Source of the DNA: Paenibacillus peoriae
GTDB lineage: Bacteria > Bacillota > Bacilli > Paenibacillales > Paenibacillaceae
Reading direction: 5' to 3'
DNA: 64,000 nucleotides
Assembly: GCF_022531965.1 (NCBI RefSeq)
Contig: NZ_CP092831.1
Coordinates: forward strand, 5,675,001-5,739,000
The notes below the pieces were generated by a model. It was given only the letters and a program-made list of their open reading frames with translations. It searched no databases and was not told the DNA's origin. The translations under genes were made by a program, and so were the position numbers. Below are positions 53,371 through 62,970 of the stretch, in pieces (the stretch's first letter is position 1; every line of letters starts with the position of its first letter).

Positions 53371-54099
53371 ATGGTCGAATCAGAATTCCTATATCCCTCC
53401 AAATGGCTTTTAAAAGCCTCAGCTGGTGATCGCGTAACTTCCGAGCTTAGAATGCGCATTATTTCTGGCGGGATTGAAAGCGGTACCATATTATCTGAAA
53501 ATAAACTAGCTGCTGATTTCACTGTAAGTCGCTCACCCATTCGTGAAGCGTTAAAAATACTGGCATCCGAAAATATCATTCGATTAGAAAGAATGGGAGC
53601 CGTTGTTATTGGTTTATCAGAAAAAGAAATAGAAGAAATTTATGATGTCCGTCTGCTCATAGAATCCTTCGTATTTGAACGTCTTGTAAAGATGGACACT
53701 GATGATTTGGCGAAGGAACTTAGTAAAATACTCGAAATGATGAAAGTCGCCATTAAATATGGTGATGCTGATGAGTTTTCATATCAAGATGTCTTATTCC
53801 ATGAAACGATTATTCGTGCAGTCAATCATTCTCATATTCTGATGATTTGGAATAATCTAAAGCCTGTTATGGAAAGTCTCATTCTTTTGTCGATGCGTAT
53901 GCGTTTCAAAGAAAAGTATGAAGATTTTACACGGATTATAAACAATCACGAACTTTATATTGAAGCAATCAAAGCAAAAGATAGAGACCTCATGATCAAG
54001 TCTTTACATGAAAACTTTGATGATGTTCAAGGTAAAGTAGAAGACCTATGGATGTCACAACAAATGCTATCTAAAGGAGTCGTGCAACCAAATGACTAA
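53371..54099 (+). CDS. gntR: Gluconate operon repressor
   Basis: A 242-residue FadR-subfamily GntR regulator with the winged HTH (TVSRSPIREALKIL) and an FCD effector domain. Most residues match B. subtilis GntR, including RMRIISGGIESGTILSEN and ILEMMKVAIKY. It binds gluconate and releases the operator upstream. The start is the second of two ATGs (53371) after AAGGTG. Its end overlaps gntK by eight bases. Confidence 0.95.
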   Translation: MVESEFLYPSKWLLKASAGDRVTSELRMRIISGGIESGTILSENKLAADFTVSRSPIREALKILASENIIRLERMGAVVIGLSEKEIEEIYDVRLLIESFVFERLVKMDTDDLAKELSKILEMMKVAIKYGDADEFSYQDVLFHETIIRAVNHSHILMIWNNLKPVMESLILLSMRMRFKEKYEDFTRIINNHELYIEAIKAKDRDLMIKSLHENFDDVQGKVEDLWMSQQMLSKGVVQPND

Positions 54100-55630
54100 C
54101 TATATGTTGGGTGTAGATATCGGGACCACAAGTACGAAAGCCGTTCTATTTAGCGAAAAGGGCGAAGTCATCCAACAAGAGAATATTGGATACCCGCTTT
54201 ATACACCGGACATAGCGACAGCTGAACAAAATCCAGAAGAGATATTTCAGGCTGTCCTACAGGCCATTTCGAATATCATGAAATATCACTCACAAAAAAA
54301 GCTATCGTTTGTTTCATTTAGCAGTGCCATGCATAGTGTCATTGCGATGGATGAACATGACCGCCCGCTTACGTCTTGTATTACTTGGGCAGATAATCGA
54401 AGTGAAGCATGGGCACATAAAATAAAAGATGAGCTGAATGGCCATGAAGTCTATAAACGAACAGGAACACCCATTCACCCCATGTCACCCTTAACAAAAA
54501 TAGCTTGGATTGTGAATGATCTTTCTGAAACCGCTGTCAAGGTTAAAAAGTATATCGGAATTAAAGAATATATTTTCAAAAAGTTCTTTGATCAATATGT
54601 AGTGGATTATTCCCTAGCTTCTGCCATGGGCATGATGAATCTAGAAAAATTAGATTGGGATGAAGAAGCATTAAAAATTGCGGGTATAACCCCTTCTCAA
54701 TTATCTGAGCTCGTGCCAACAACCCAGATATTTACCAACTGTGATTCAGATTTAGCAAAAAAGATGGGGATCGATCCACAAACATCGTTTGTTATTGGAG
54801 CTAGCGATGGAGTCCTTTCTAATCTAGGTGTAAATGCGATACGAAAAGGCGAGGTTGCCGTCACAATTGGGACAAGCGGTGCCATTCGAACCATTATAGA
54901 CAAGCCTCAAACAGACGAAAAGGGAAGAATATTTTGTTATGCCTTAACAGAAAAGCACTGGGTTATTGGGGGGCCGGTGAACAATGGCGGGATGGTCCTT
55001 CGCTGGATCCGTGACGAACTTGCCTCATCAGAAGTAGAAACAGCGAAAAGACTAGGAATTGATCCATATGATGTACTAACCAAGATTGCTGAACGTGTAA
55101 GACCAGGATCTGACGGATTGTTATTCCATCCATACCTGGCTGGTGAACGTGCGCCATTATGGAATCCAGATGTACGTGGCTCATTCTTCGGTTTGACGAT
55201 GTCACACAAGAAAGAACATATGATTCGCGCAGCCCTAGAAGGAGTCATTTACAATTTGTACACCGTATTTTTGGCATTAACTGAATGCATGGACGGTCCC
55301 GTGACCCGAATTCAAGCTACTGGAGGCTTCGCGAGGTCAGAAGTTTGGCGGCAAATGATGTCCGATATATTCGCATCTGAAGTCGTCGTTCCAGAAAGCT
55401 ACGAAAGTTCTTGTCTAGGAGCTTGTATTTTAGGCTTGTATGCCACCGGAAAAATCCAGTCCTTTGAAGTCGTCTCTGAAATGGTTGGCAGTACCAACAA
55501 ACATACACCAAAAGAAGAAGCAACCAAGGAATACAGGAAATTGCTGCCGATTTTCATTAACCTATCCAGAGTATTAGAAGACGATTATACACGGATTTCC
55601 AATTATCAAAGAAGCTTAATTAAACACTAA
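54092..55630 (+). CDS. gntK: Gluconate kinase (FGGY family)
   Basis: A 512-residue FGGY kinase that makes 6-phosphogluconate. Landmarks: GVDIGTTSTKAVLF at residues 6-19, SSAMHSVIAMD, GASDGVLSNLGV, TIGTSGAIR and the late TGGFARSEVWRQ. Length equals B. subtilis GntK. It overlaps gntR and lies 27 bases from gntP. Confidence 0.95.
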   Translation: MTNYMLGVDIGTTSTKAVLFSEKGEVIQQENIGYPLYTPDIATAEQNPEEIFQAVLQAISNIMKYHSQKKLSFVSFSSAMHSVIAMDEHDRPLTSCITWADNRSEAWAHKIKDELNGHEVYKRTGTPIHPMSPLTKIAWIVNDLSETAVKVKKYIGIKEYIFKKFFDQYVVDYSLASAMGMMNLEKLDWDEEALKIAGITPSQLSELVPTTQIFTNCDSDLAKKMGIDPQTSFVIGASDGVLSNLGVNAIRKGEVAVTIGTSGAIRTIIDKPQTDEKGRIFCYALTEKHWVIGGPVNNGGMVLRWIRDELASSEVETAKRLGIDPYDVLTKIAERVRPGSDGLLFHPYLAGERAPLWNPDVRGSFFGLTMSHKKEHMIRAALEGVIYNLYTVFLALTECMDGPVTRIQATGGFARSEVWRQMMSDIFASEVVVPESYESSCLGACILGLYATGKIQSFEVVSEMVGSTNKHTPKEEATKEYRKLLPIFINLSRVLEDDYTRISNYQRSLIKH

Positions 55631-55657
55631 AAAGATAAAAAGCAGGGGGTAATTACA

Positions 55658-57004
55658 ATGCCATTAGTTATCGTAGCGATTGGAATTTTAGCATTACTCG
55701 TTTTAATCATGGGCTTCAAATTGAACACCTTTATTTCATTAATCATTGTATCGTTCGGTGTCGCTCTAGCACTTGGAATGCCATTAGAGGAAATTGTCAA
55801 AACCATCGAAGCCGGATTAGGCGGAACCCTTGGTCACTTAGCGTTAATCTTTGGACTTGGAGCGATGTTAGGTAAGTTGATCGCTGATTCTGGTGGTGCT
55901 CAACGAATTGCCATGACCCTCGTAGACAAATTTGGTGAAAAAAATATTCAATGGGCGGTCGTAGCTGCTTCATTCATTATCGGTGTAGCGCTATTTTTTG
56001 AAGTAGGATTAGTATTATTAATTCCAATCGTATTTGCCATTTCAAAACAATTAAAGGTTTCTATCTTACATCTCGGTATTCCGATGATTGCAGCTTTATC
56101 CGTAACACACGGTTTCTTACCTCCACACCCAGGGCCGACAGTTATTGCCCGTGAATATGGCGCGAACCTTGGTGAGGTTTTACTTTACGGTTTCATTATT
56201 GCCATTCCAACCGTTATCTTAGCTGGACCTGTATTTACGAAGCTTGCCAAAAAACTCGTACCTGCATCATTTACGAAAACTGGTAATATTGCCTCTTTAG
56301 GTGAACAAAAAGTATTTAAGTCCGAGGAAACTCCTGGATTTGGAATCAGTGTATTTACTGCAATGCTTCCTGTCATTTTAATGTCTATTGCTACGATTAT
56401 AACTTTGCTTCAAAAAACAATGGGATTTGAAGATAATAGTTTACTAGCAGCGATCCGTTTTATTGGTGATGCATCAACTTCCATGTTAATTTCCTTACTG
56501 GTAGCTGTCTACACCATGGGAATAGCAAGAAAAATCCCAATCAAAAATGTAATGGCATCTTGTACAACGGCTATTACTCATATTGGGATGATGCTCTTAA
56601 TCATTGGGGGCGGCGGAGCCTTCAAACAAGTACTGATTAATGGCGGCGTAGGCGACTATGTAGCTGAATTATTCAATGGAACTACATTATCACCCATTTT
56701 ACTTGCCTGGATCATCGCTGCAATCTTACGTATTTCCTTAGGTTCTGCAACTGTTGCAGCTTTAACAACCGCTGGTTTAGTTATACCGATGTTAGGACAA
56801 TCCGACGTTAATCTTGCTTTAGTTGTGCTCGCCACGGGAGCGGGTAGTTTAATAGCTTCACATGTTAACGATGCTGGTTTCTGGATGTTTAAAGAGTATT
56901 TTGGTTTAAGCATGAAAGAAACATTTGCAACATGGACATTGCTTGAGACCATCATTTCGGTAGCCGGATTAGGATTTATTTTAGTACTAAGTTTATTCGT
57001 ATAA
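55658..57004 (+). CDS. gntP: Gluconate permease
   Basis: A 448-residue GntP-family importer with about 12-14 helices. GGTLGHLALIFGLGAMLGKLIADSGGAQRIA and the late SHVNDAGFWMFKEYF are conserved for true gluconate permeases. It belongs to the gntRKPZ operon. It differs clearly from the GntP-type protein at 51860, which lacks this C-terminal motif. Confidence 0.95.
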   Translation: MPLVIVAIGILALLVLIMGFKLNTFISLIIVSFGVALALGMPLEEIVKTIEAGLGGTLGHLALIFGLGAMLGKLIADSGGAQRIAMTLVDKFGEKNIQWAVVAASFIIGVALFFEVGLVLLIPIVFAISKQLKVSILHLGIPMIAALSVTHGFLPPHPGPTVIAREYGANLGEVLLYGFIIAIPTVILAGPVFTKLAKKLVPASFTKTGNIASLGEQKVFKSEETPGFGISVFTAMLPVILMSIATIITLLQKTMGFEDNSLLAAIRFIGDASTSMLISLLVAVYTMGIARKIPIKNVMASCTTAITHIGMMLLIIGGGGAFKQVLINGGVGDYVAELFNGTTLSPILLAWIIAAILRISLGSATVAALTTAGLVIPMLGQSDVNLALVVLATGAGSLIASHVNDAGFWMFKEYFGLSMKETFATWTLLETIISVAGLGFILVLSLFV

Positions 57005-57111
57005 ACCACGATTCCCGGGCGGTAGATCCCCCACTTATTTTTCTTAGAATCTTCTAAGTTTATAAGTGAGGATCTACGGCCTATTCATTTCAAACAAAAG
57101 GAGCAGAAAAA

Positions 57112-58515
57112 ATGTCCAACACAATTGGTGTCATTGGTTTAGGGGTAATGGGCCGTAATATCGCCTTAAACATGGCTGGTAAAGGCGAGCAAGTCGCTGT
57201 CTATAATTATACGAGGGATTTAACGGACGATCTTGTCAAAAAAAGTGAAGGTCACTCCATCCATCCCTACTACGAAATTCAAGATTTTGTCTGCTCCTTA
57301 AAAACTCCAAGGAAAATTTTCCTTATGGTAACAGCGGGCAAACCGGTTGATTCGGTAATAGGTACATTAGTACCCTTCCTTGAAGCAGGCGATGTGATCA
57401 TGGACGGTGGTAACTCCCATTACAAAGATACGGAACGTAGATATGATGAATTGAAGTCAAAAGGAATCGGTTATTTAGGAATCGGTATTTCCGGCGGCGA
57501 AGTTGGGGCTTTACATGGACCTTCAATCATGCCTGGTGGAGATAAAGACGTATATGAAAAAGCAGCTCCTATTCTAACAAAAATAGCAGACCAAGTGGGC
57601 GGAGATCCTTGCTGTGTTTATATGGGTCCAAAAGGATCCGGTCACTTTGTAAAAATGGTACATAACGGAATTGAATATGCAGATATGCAATTAATCGCAG
57701 AAGTCTATACATTTTTAAGAAAGAGGCTATGTTTATCTGTTAATGAAATTGCCGACATCTTTGAAACATGGAATCAAGGGGAACTGAAAAGTTATTTAAT
57801 CGAAATTACCGCAGAGATTTTACGAAAAAAAGATGAAATAACAGGCTTACCTCTGATCGATGTGATTCTGGATAAAACAGGGCAAAAGGGTACAGGTAAA
57901 TGGACAAGTATTCAAGCAATTGATCATGGAATCCCATCATCCATTATTACAGAGTCATTGTTTGCCCGTTACATCTCCTCTTTAAAAGAAGAACGAGTTT
58001 ATGCAGGAAATATCCTGACAGGCCCAGAGATTGATCAGCGAAGTTTAGATAAAGCTGTGTGGATTGAGTACATTAGACAAGCTTTTTATATGGGTAAAAT
58101 TTGTGCCTACGCGCAAGGATTTATACAATATAAAATGACTTCTGAGCTTTACGGATGGAATTTACCTTTACAGGATATTGCCCTTATTTTCCGTGGTGGT
58201 TGCATCATTCGTGCAGAATTCTTAAACGTAATAAGCGAAACATATCAAGAACAACCGAATTTGGCTAATCTATTAATCGCCCCGTATTTTGCTGAAAAAG
58301 TTAAAGAATATCAATTGGGATTGCGAAAAGTAGTCTGTGAGGGTATTAATTCTGCTATTTCGTTTCCATGTTTAAGTGCTTCACTTACTTATTTCGATAG
58401 TTACCGGACAGGCATTTCAAATGCTAACCTTTTGCAAGCACAAAGGGATTATTTTGGTGCCCATACTTATGAACGAAGTGATGCAGCAGGGTCCTTTCAT
58501 ACAAACTGGCAGTGA
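57112..58515 (+). CDS. gntZ: 6-phosphogluconate dehydrogenase (decarboxylating)
   Basis: A 467-residue enzyme: VIGLGVMGRNIALNMAGKG (cofactor), MDGGNSHYKDT, ISGGEVGALHGPSIMPGG and the catalytic Lys/His region KGSGHFVKMVHNGIEY. It converts 6-phosphogluconate to ribulose 5-phosphate and CO2. It closes the gnt operon, 108 bases after gntP; the gap has a strong inverted pair (GTAGATC...GATCTAC) around 57021-57075 which might stabilise or attenuate the transcript. Confidence 0.95.
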   Translation: MSNTIGVIGLGVMGRNIALNMAGKGEQVAVYNYTRDLTDDLVKKSEGHSIHPYYEIQDFVCSLKTPRKIFLMVTAGKPVDSVIGTLVPFLEAGDVIMDGGNSHYKDTERRYDELKSKGIGYLGIGISGGEVGALHGPSIMPGGDKDVYEKAAPILTKIADQVGGDPCCVYMGPKGSGHFVKMVHNGIEYADMQLIAEVYTFLRKRLCLSVNEIADIFETWNQGELKSYLIEITAEILRKKDEITGLPLIDVILDKTGQKGTGKWTSIQAIDHGIPSSIITESLFARYISSLKEERVYAGNILTGPEIDQRSLDKAVWIEYIRQAFYMGKICAYAQGFIQYKMTSELYGWNLPLQDIALIFRGGCIIRAEFLNVISETYQEQPNLANLLIAPYFAEKVKEYQLGLRKVVCEGINSAISFPCLSASLTYFDSYRTGISNANLLQAQRDYFGAHTYERSDAAGSFHTNWQ

Positions 58516-58537
58516 TCGATAGTGGTAGTAAATCTCC

Positions 58538-58578
58538 AGTGCCCTAATGAAGTGGTTCCTTCCCTTCATTAGGGCACT
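58538..58578 (+). terminator. Terminator of the gnt operon
   Basis: A perfect 15-bp stem (58538-58552 with 58564-58578) and an 11-base loop, 23 bases after the gntZ stop. The T tract is weak. Confidence 0.75.
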
Positions 58579-58595
58579 CCTCGTTTAAGCTAAAT

Positions 58596-58640
58596 AAAAA
58601 GAAGCCTTGGGCGTATAACATTTCAGCCAAGACTTCTTCA
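58596..58640 (-). terminator. Terminator of the xylanase gene
   Basis: GAAG-N-CTTGG and CCAAG-N-CTTC pair with one mismatch; the minus strand ends in CTTCTTTTTATTTAG. Confidence 0.75.
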
Positions 58641-58711
58641 AATAAACATCTACCCAGCCCAGACATTTGGCAAAAGTTCGCATCTGTTGGGGTTTAAGTG
58701 CCACCCATAGC

Positions 58712-59668
58712 TTATCTTTGCAGATATTGTCTCAGCCATTGGAGCGCGGGACGTTCCGTGCCGTTAGAGTTCAGCAGATGTGTGTTCGGCTTCCAAGTTT
58801 GTCCCTGGATATACCCCCAGAGCGTAACTCCCTTCACCGCAGAATGCTTCCATAATACCGGAAATTTCTCCTTGTATCTGGCAAGCTGGGTGTTGTCGTC
58901 GCCAGTTATATCCAGCTCCGACACATAGATTGGCAATCCTGTTGCCGCCAGCTTGTTCAGTACAGTGTTCATCGTGTTAACTGAAACAGTGTCCATGCTA
59001 AACTGGTGGCATTGGATACCAATTCCGTCAATCAGGCCTCTGCTCTTGAGCTGATTAATAATATTGACATATTGGTCGGTTAACGAAGGATCATTGATAA
59101 TTCCATATTCATTGATCAGCAGCTTAGCATTGGGGAAGGCTTGTCTGGCCTGTTGGAACGACCATATGACCCAATCCCATCCGGTCGGCCCGTCACCACC
59201 AATGGCATTGCGATAGGACGGCTTCTGATGCAGCGGCTCATTCACCACATCTACAAACTCCGCATTCGGATAGCGTTGACCTGCTGCTTTAATCCACTGA
59301 GTCACTTCCGCTTTCTGATCAGCAGCCGACAGCCCCCTAACCCAACCTGGCTCCTGGGCACCCCATACCAACGTATGGAACTTGAACGGGAAGCCATTGC
59401 TACGGGCATAATTGTAGGCGGTATCGGCCTGTGACCAGTTCATGTTGTTACGGTTGCCTTCAACCGATTCCCACTTAGTCGAGTTTTCCGGCGTCACTTG
59501 ATTCCAGTATGTCCCGTAACTAGGAGGGACACTGCCCGCAATGACATTCCCCAGGAATTTGCCACCGTTCGCCATACTGGCACTAGCCGGGTTTATCAGA
59601 ACTGATGATAACAACACACCCGCCAACGCCAAGCTGCTTACCAACTTGCCCACTTTAAATTTCGACAT
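58712..59668 (-). CDS. Secreted GH10 endo-1,4-beta-xylanase
   Basis: A 318-residue xylanase with a Sec signal peptide (KFKVGK, hydrophobic stretch, cleavage near ASA at residues 29-31). The GH10 acid/base is Glu144 in VVNEPLH and the nucleophile Glu251 in YVSELDITG. Only the catalytic domain is present, with no carbohydrate-binding module or surface-layer repeats. It acts on xylan outside the cell. It is a single-gene unit with GAGGAGGA before the ATG. Confidence 0.95.
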   Translation of the reverse strand: MSKFKVGKLVSSLALAGVLLSSVLINPASASMANGGKFLGNVIAGSVPPSYGTYWNQVTPENSTKWESVEGNRNNMNWSQADTAYNYARSNGFPFKFHTLVWGAQEPGWVRGLSAADQKAEVTQWIKAAGQRYPNAEFVDVVNEPLHQKPSYRNAIGGDGPTGWDWVIWSFQQARQAFPNAKLLINEYGIINDPSLTDQYVNIINQLKSRGLIDGIGIQCHQFSMDTVSVNTMNTVLNKLAATGLPIYVSELDITGDDNTQLARYKEKFPVLWKHSAVKGVTLWGYIQGQTWKPNTHLLNSNGTERPALQWLRQYLQR

Positions 59669-59878
59669 ACAATCTCCTCCTCATACGTATAGTTTTTTAA
59701 TATTCCTACTCTTAAATAAATCGCTTACATTACCAATTATAAGAATGTAAGGTTATTATCTGCTACATGTAAAAGTAAAGATTTTACCCGAAAAACTTTA
59801 CATCATTGCGGGGCGACTGAAAACCTGGTGCTCCTTTATCCCAAACAACTCCGAAATGACAAAAAAAGGTTGATGCAA

Positions 59879-59945
59879 AAAGTGATATGCTCCCCTTACA
59901 GTAGCAAGTTTTAACCTGCCTACTCTTTTGGGAACATATCACTTT
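59879..59945. repeat. 67-base imperfect hairpin element
   Basis: AAAGTGATATG (59879-59889) pairs with CATATCACTTT (59935-59945), and after one mismatch TCCC with GGGA (59891-59894, 59930-59933). An inner arm GTAGCA...TGCCTAC pairs with minor bulges around TTTT. It lies 22 bases past the esterase stop. It may be an unusual terminator (TTTTTTTG comes 12 bases later on the minus strand), a small structured RNA, or the trace of a mobile element. Confidence 0.6.
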
Positions 59946-59966
59946 GGAGACTGCCTATTTAATAGT

Positions 59967-60905
59967 TTAAGGATTAAGGGCTCTTGCAATTGCGTCTACA
60001 TAACTTTGGCTAGCACGTTGGCTTACTTCTGCTTGTGGAACTATTCCCTCAAAATTGTGGAATGTGCCGGGATACAGATGGAATTCGACGTCCACCCCCG
60101 CTTGGGCAAGGCGTCCCACATATTCGATCGTCTCATCTCGGAATAGATCGAGCTGGCCTACGCACGTATAAGCCGGCGGCAGGCCAGCCAAGCTTTCTGC
60201 TCTCGACGGCACCGCATATGGGGACACCTCGCTATCTTCGGTACGATTGCCTAAGTACATGTTCCAGGCCGCCAAGTTGTTCTTCCGGTTCCATGGTGCG
60301 TTATCGGCCGTAATTTCATGACTTGACGCCGTAATACTGCGGTCATCGATCATCGGATACAGCGGCATTTGGAAAATGAGGGCTGGCCCACCTTTGTCAC
60401 GAGCCATTAAAGCAAGTGCTGCGGTCAGCCCGCCGCCCCCACTTGCTCCTGCAATGGCGACCCGATCTAAGTCAATGCCCAGCAGCTCCGCTTCGTCGGT
60501 CATCCACGTCAAAGCGGCATAACAGTCATCGATGGCAGCCGGGTAGGGATGCTCAGGAGCAAGTCGGTAATCGACCGATACGACGACGCATTTGGCCGCC
60601 TGCACGAAGCGTTCGCACAAAGCATCGTCCATATCAGGATGGCCCATCACATAGCCTCCCCCGTGAATCCACAGCATGGCCGGAAGCCTAACGTCAGTTC
60701 GCTGAGCAGGTTCGTAGATTTTGACTAATATCTCGCCTGCTACACTCGGAATCATCCGGCTTGTCGTGCGTACGTGCTCCGACTGCTCAATAGGAGGACT
60801 AGACAAATAGCTTCTGCTCAGCTCTAAATTCTCTTCCAGTTGAAAACCAGAAAATTGTGCGATTACTGCCCTTAATTCTGGTAATAAACGATTTTCAAAA
60901 TCCAT
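59967..60905 (-). CDS. Alpha/beta hydrolase (hormone-sensitive lipase-like esterase)
   Basis: A 312-residue esterase of family IV: HGGGYVMG oxyanion motif at residues 81-88, nucleophile Ser155 in GASGGGG, and DLFRDE and GTFHNFE for the acid and His. It hydrolyses short-chain esters. Start at the ATG 60905 after AGGAGTG. The LLM oxidoreductase gene ends 24 bases upstream, so both are likely in one operon under the TetR regulator at 62309. Confidence 0.9.
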   Translation of the reverse strand: MDFENRLLPELRAVIAQFSGFQLEENLELSRSYLSSPPIEQSEHVRTTSRMIPSVAGEILVKIYEPAQRTDVRLPAMLWIHGGGYVMGHPDMDDALCERFVQAAKCVVVSVDYRLAPEHPYPAAIDDCYAALTWMTDEAELLGIDLDRVAIAGASGGGGLTAALALMARDKGGPALIFQMPLYPMIDDRSITASSHEITADNAPWNRKNNLAAWNMYLGNRTEDSEVSPYAVPSRAESLAGLPPAYTCVGQLDLFRDETIEYVGRLAQAGVDVEFHLYPGTFHNFEGIVPQAEVSQRASQSYVDAIARALNP

Positions 60906-60929
60906 GCAAATCACTCCTATGTTTGGTTT

Positions 60930-61991
60930 TTACAATCTTTTCTCCGTCTCCGCTTCCCACTTGGCTATTTCCTTCCGAACTCGGGGTGCTACCTCTGTTC
61001 CTAGCAGCTCAATGGCTCTCATCACTTCGGCATGCGGCATCGTGCTTAACGGAACATACAACATAAAGCGAGTAACACCTACATGTTTGCGAAGGTGAAT
61101 GATCTTCTGGGCAACAGTCTCTGGATCGCCGACATACAGCGCACCTTCAAAGCTGCGCGCGGCATCGTAGCTAGAACGATCATAATGTGCCCAGCCCCGC
61201 TCCCTGCCCAATCTATTCATACCTGCCATCGTAGAAGGGAAATATGTATCTGCAGCTTGCTCATTATTCTCTCCGACAAATCCTATCGAGTGCGACCCAA
61301 CCCTAAGCTTTGATTCCTCATGACCGGCGTGCGCTGCTGCCTTCTTATAAAGCTGGACAAGTGGTGCAAAATTTACCGGATTCCCGCCAATGATCGCGAG
61401 TATCAAGGGCAGTCCTAACAGACCTGCCCGGATAGCAGAATCCTGCCTGCCCCCGCTGCCAACCCATATGGGTAAAGGATTCTGAACCGGCCGTGGATAC
61501 ACACCCAAATTGTTAATTGCTGGCCGATGTCCGCCTTTCCAGGTTACTTTTTCGGACTCCCGTATTTTAAGGAGCAATTCCAAATGTTGTTCAAACAGCT
61601 CATCATAGTCTTCCAAGTCATAGCCGAACAGTGGAAAAGATTCAATAAAGGAACCTCGACCCGCCATAATCTCCGCACGTCCATTCGAAATACCATCCAG
61701 CGTAGCAAAATCCTGAAAAACGCGAACGGGATCAGCTGAAGAAAGCACTGTCACTGCACTGGTCAGCCGAATCCGTTTCGTCTGCGCTGCAGCCGCTGAC
61801 AGCACAACTGCTGGTGAAGATGCAGAATAATCCTTCCGATGATGCTCACCTACACCAAACACATCAAGCCCCACTTGATCAGCAAGGATAATTTCCTCGA
61901 CAACTTCGCGCAATCGCTGTGCGTGACTTATCACTTCACCTGTCTGAACGTCGGGCTTTGTTTCTACAAACGAAGTAATACCTATCTCCAT
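60930..61991 (-). CDS. LLM-class flavin-dependent oxidoreductase (copy 2)
   Basis: A 353-residue enzyme with the same landmarks as the gene at 32651 ([39 protein letters not shown]). The two proteins match at most positions along the length, with more change in the 230-290 region. This copy has an esterase downstream and a divergent TetR gene upstream, so it belongs to an inducible catabolic or detoxifying unit; substrate unknown. Confidence 0.9.
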   Translation of the reverse strand: MEIGITSFVETKPDVQTGEVISHAQRLREVVEEIILADQVGLDVFGVGEHHRKDYSASSPAVVLSAAAAQTKRIRLTSAVTVLSSADPVRVFQDFATLDGISNGRAEIMAGRGSFIESFPLFGYDLEDYDELFEQHLELLLKIRESEKVTWKGGHRPAINNLGVYPRPVQNPLPIWVGSGGRQDSAIRAGLLGLPLILAIIGGNPVNFAPLVQLYKKAAAHAGHEESKLRVGSHSIGFVGENNEQAADTYFPSTMAGMNRLGRERGWAHYDRSSYDAARSFEGALYVGDPETVAQKIIHLRKHVGVTRFMLYVPLSTMPHAEVMRAIELLGTEVAPRVRKEIAKWEAETEKRL

Positions 61992-62308
61992 CGTCCATCT
62001 CTCCTATTCTAATAGCTTTCTTTGTATGTTAATTAAATATCGGTAAAATATCATACCGATCGGTAAAATATTTTTCCCAGTAAATATAACTCATTAAAAA
62101 GAGTACTGTCAATAAATATAGTAAAAATCTTTGATTTATCCTCATACTGATATCTCCTTGGTGCGATAAACCAATCTGCATTTGACAATATAACGGGCTA
62201 ATTATAAGATAATAACATACTAACTGGTACGCAAATAAAGACCCCTAACAATTATGATCAGAGTCATGGAATTAAGAATAAAATTACGAACAATGAGAGG
62301 TATTGATT
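61992..62308. promoter_or_regulatory. Divergent control region with a TetR-type operator
   Basis: The direct repeat ATCGGTAAAATAT occurs at 62039-62051 and 62059-62071, 20 bases apart. Between them is TACCGAT, so TACCGATCGGTA (62054-62065) is a perfect 12-bp palindrome. These three half-sites lie in the 317-base gap between the LLM gene and the TetR gene and are the likely operator of that regulator. The remaining 230 bases show no gene or further structure. Confidence 0.65.
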
Positions 62309-62890
62309 ATGGGACGAATCCGCGAATTTGACGAAGATAAAGTATTAGATGCAGCTATGCAAATATTTTGGGAGAAGGGATATGAAGCTACCTCATTGAG
62401 TGATTTAACTTCCAGAATGGAAATTCAACGACCCAGTATATATTCCACTTTTGGAGGCAAAAAAGAATTGTTCGAAGCTGCGCTGCGCAAATACATGATG
62501 TCCCGTGCTTCTCTGATCCGAACCAAACTTCAAAGCAATCCATCTGTAAAAGAAGCATTTCGGACTTTCTTTGAAGGTGTGGTCGATGAGGAATATGCGG
62601 AAAATCCTAGAAAAGGATGCTTTTGCATTAATACAATGGTTGAACTTGCGCCCCATGATGAGAAGTTTGAAATTCTTACAAGGGAGCATCAAATGTACCT
62701 AGCGGTTATATTTCAAGAAACCATTGAAAGAGGTATACAATCAGGTGAGCTTGAGATCGGGCTCAATGCGAAGGCTGTATCACAGGCGCTAGTCGTATCG
62801 TTAATTGGACTGACCGTAATGATAAAGTCTCGTCCAGAACGATCATTTATTGATAACACGATAGAGGTGACACTTACACTTCTTAAGTAA
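62309..62890 (+). CDS. TetR/AcrR-family regulator
   Basis: A 193-residue regulator: DEDKVLDAAMQIFWEKGYEATSLSDL and PSIYSTFGGKKELFEAAL form the HTH region of the AcuR/NemR-like group. A Cys pair region (RKGCFCINT) lies in the ligand domain, as in some redox-sensing members. The start is the ATG at 62309, seven bases after GAGAGGT. It is divergent from the LLM/esterase operon and likely represses it. Confidence 0.92.
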   Translation: MGRIREFDEDKVLDAAMQIFWEKGYEATSLSDLTSRMEIQRPSIYSTFGGKKELFEAALRKYMMSRASLIRTKLQSNPSVKEAFRTFFEGVVDEEYAENPRKGCFCINTMVELAPHDEKFEILTREHQMYLAVIFQETIERGIQSGELEIGLNAKAVSQALVVSLIGLTVMIKSRPERSFIDNTIEVTLTLLK

Positions 62891-62970
62891 TTCGGAATGA
62901 ATTCAGTTTTGAATATATATGCTTTATTATGTATAATAATTCAAAACTAATAAAAAAGGGAGTGCATCTA

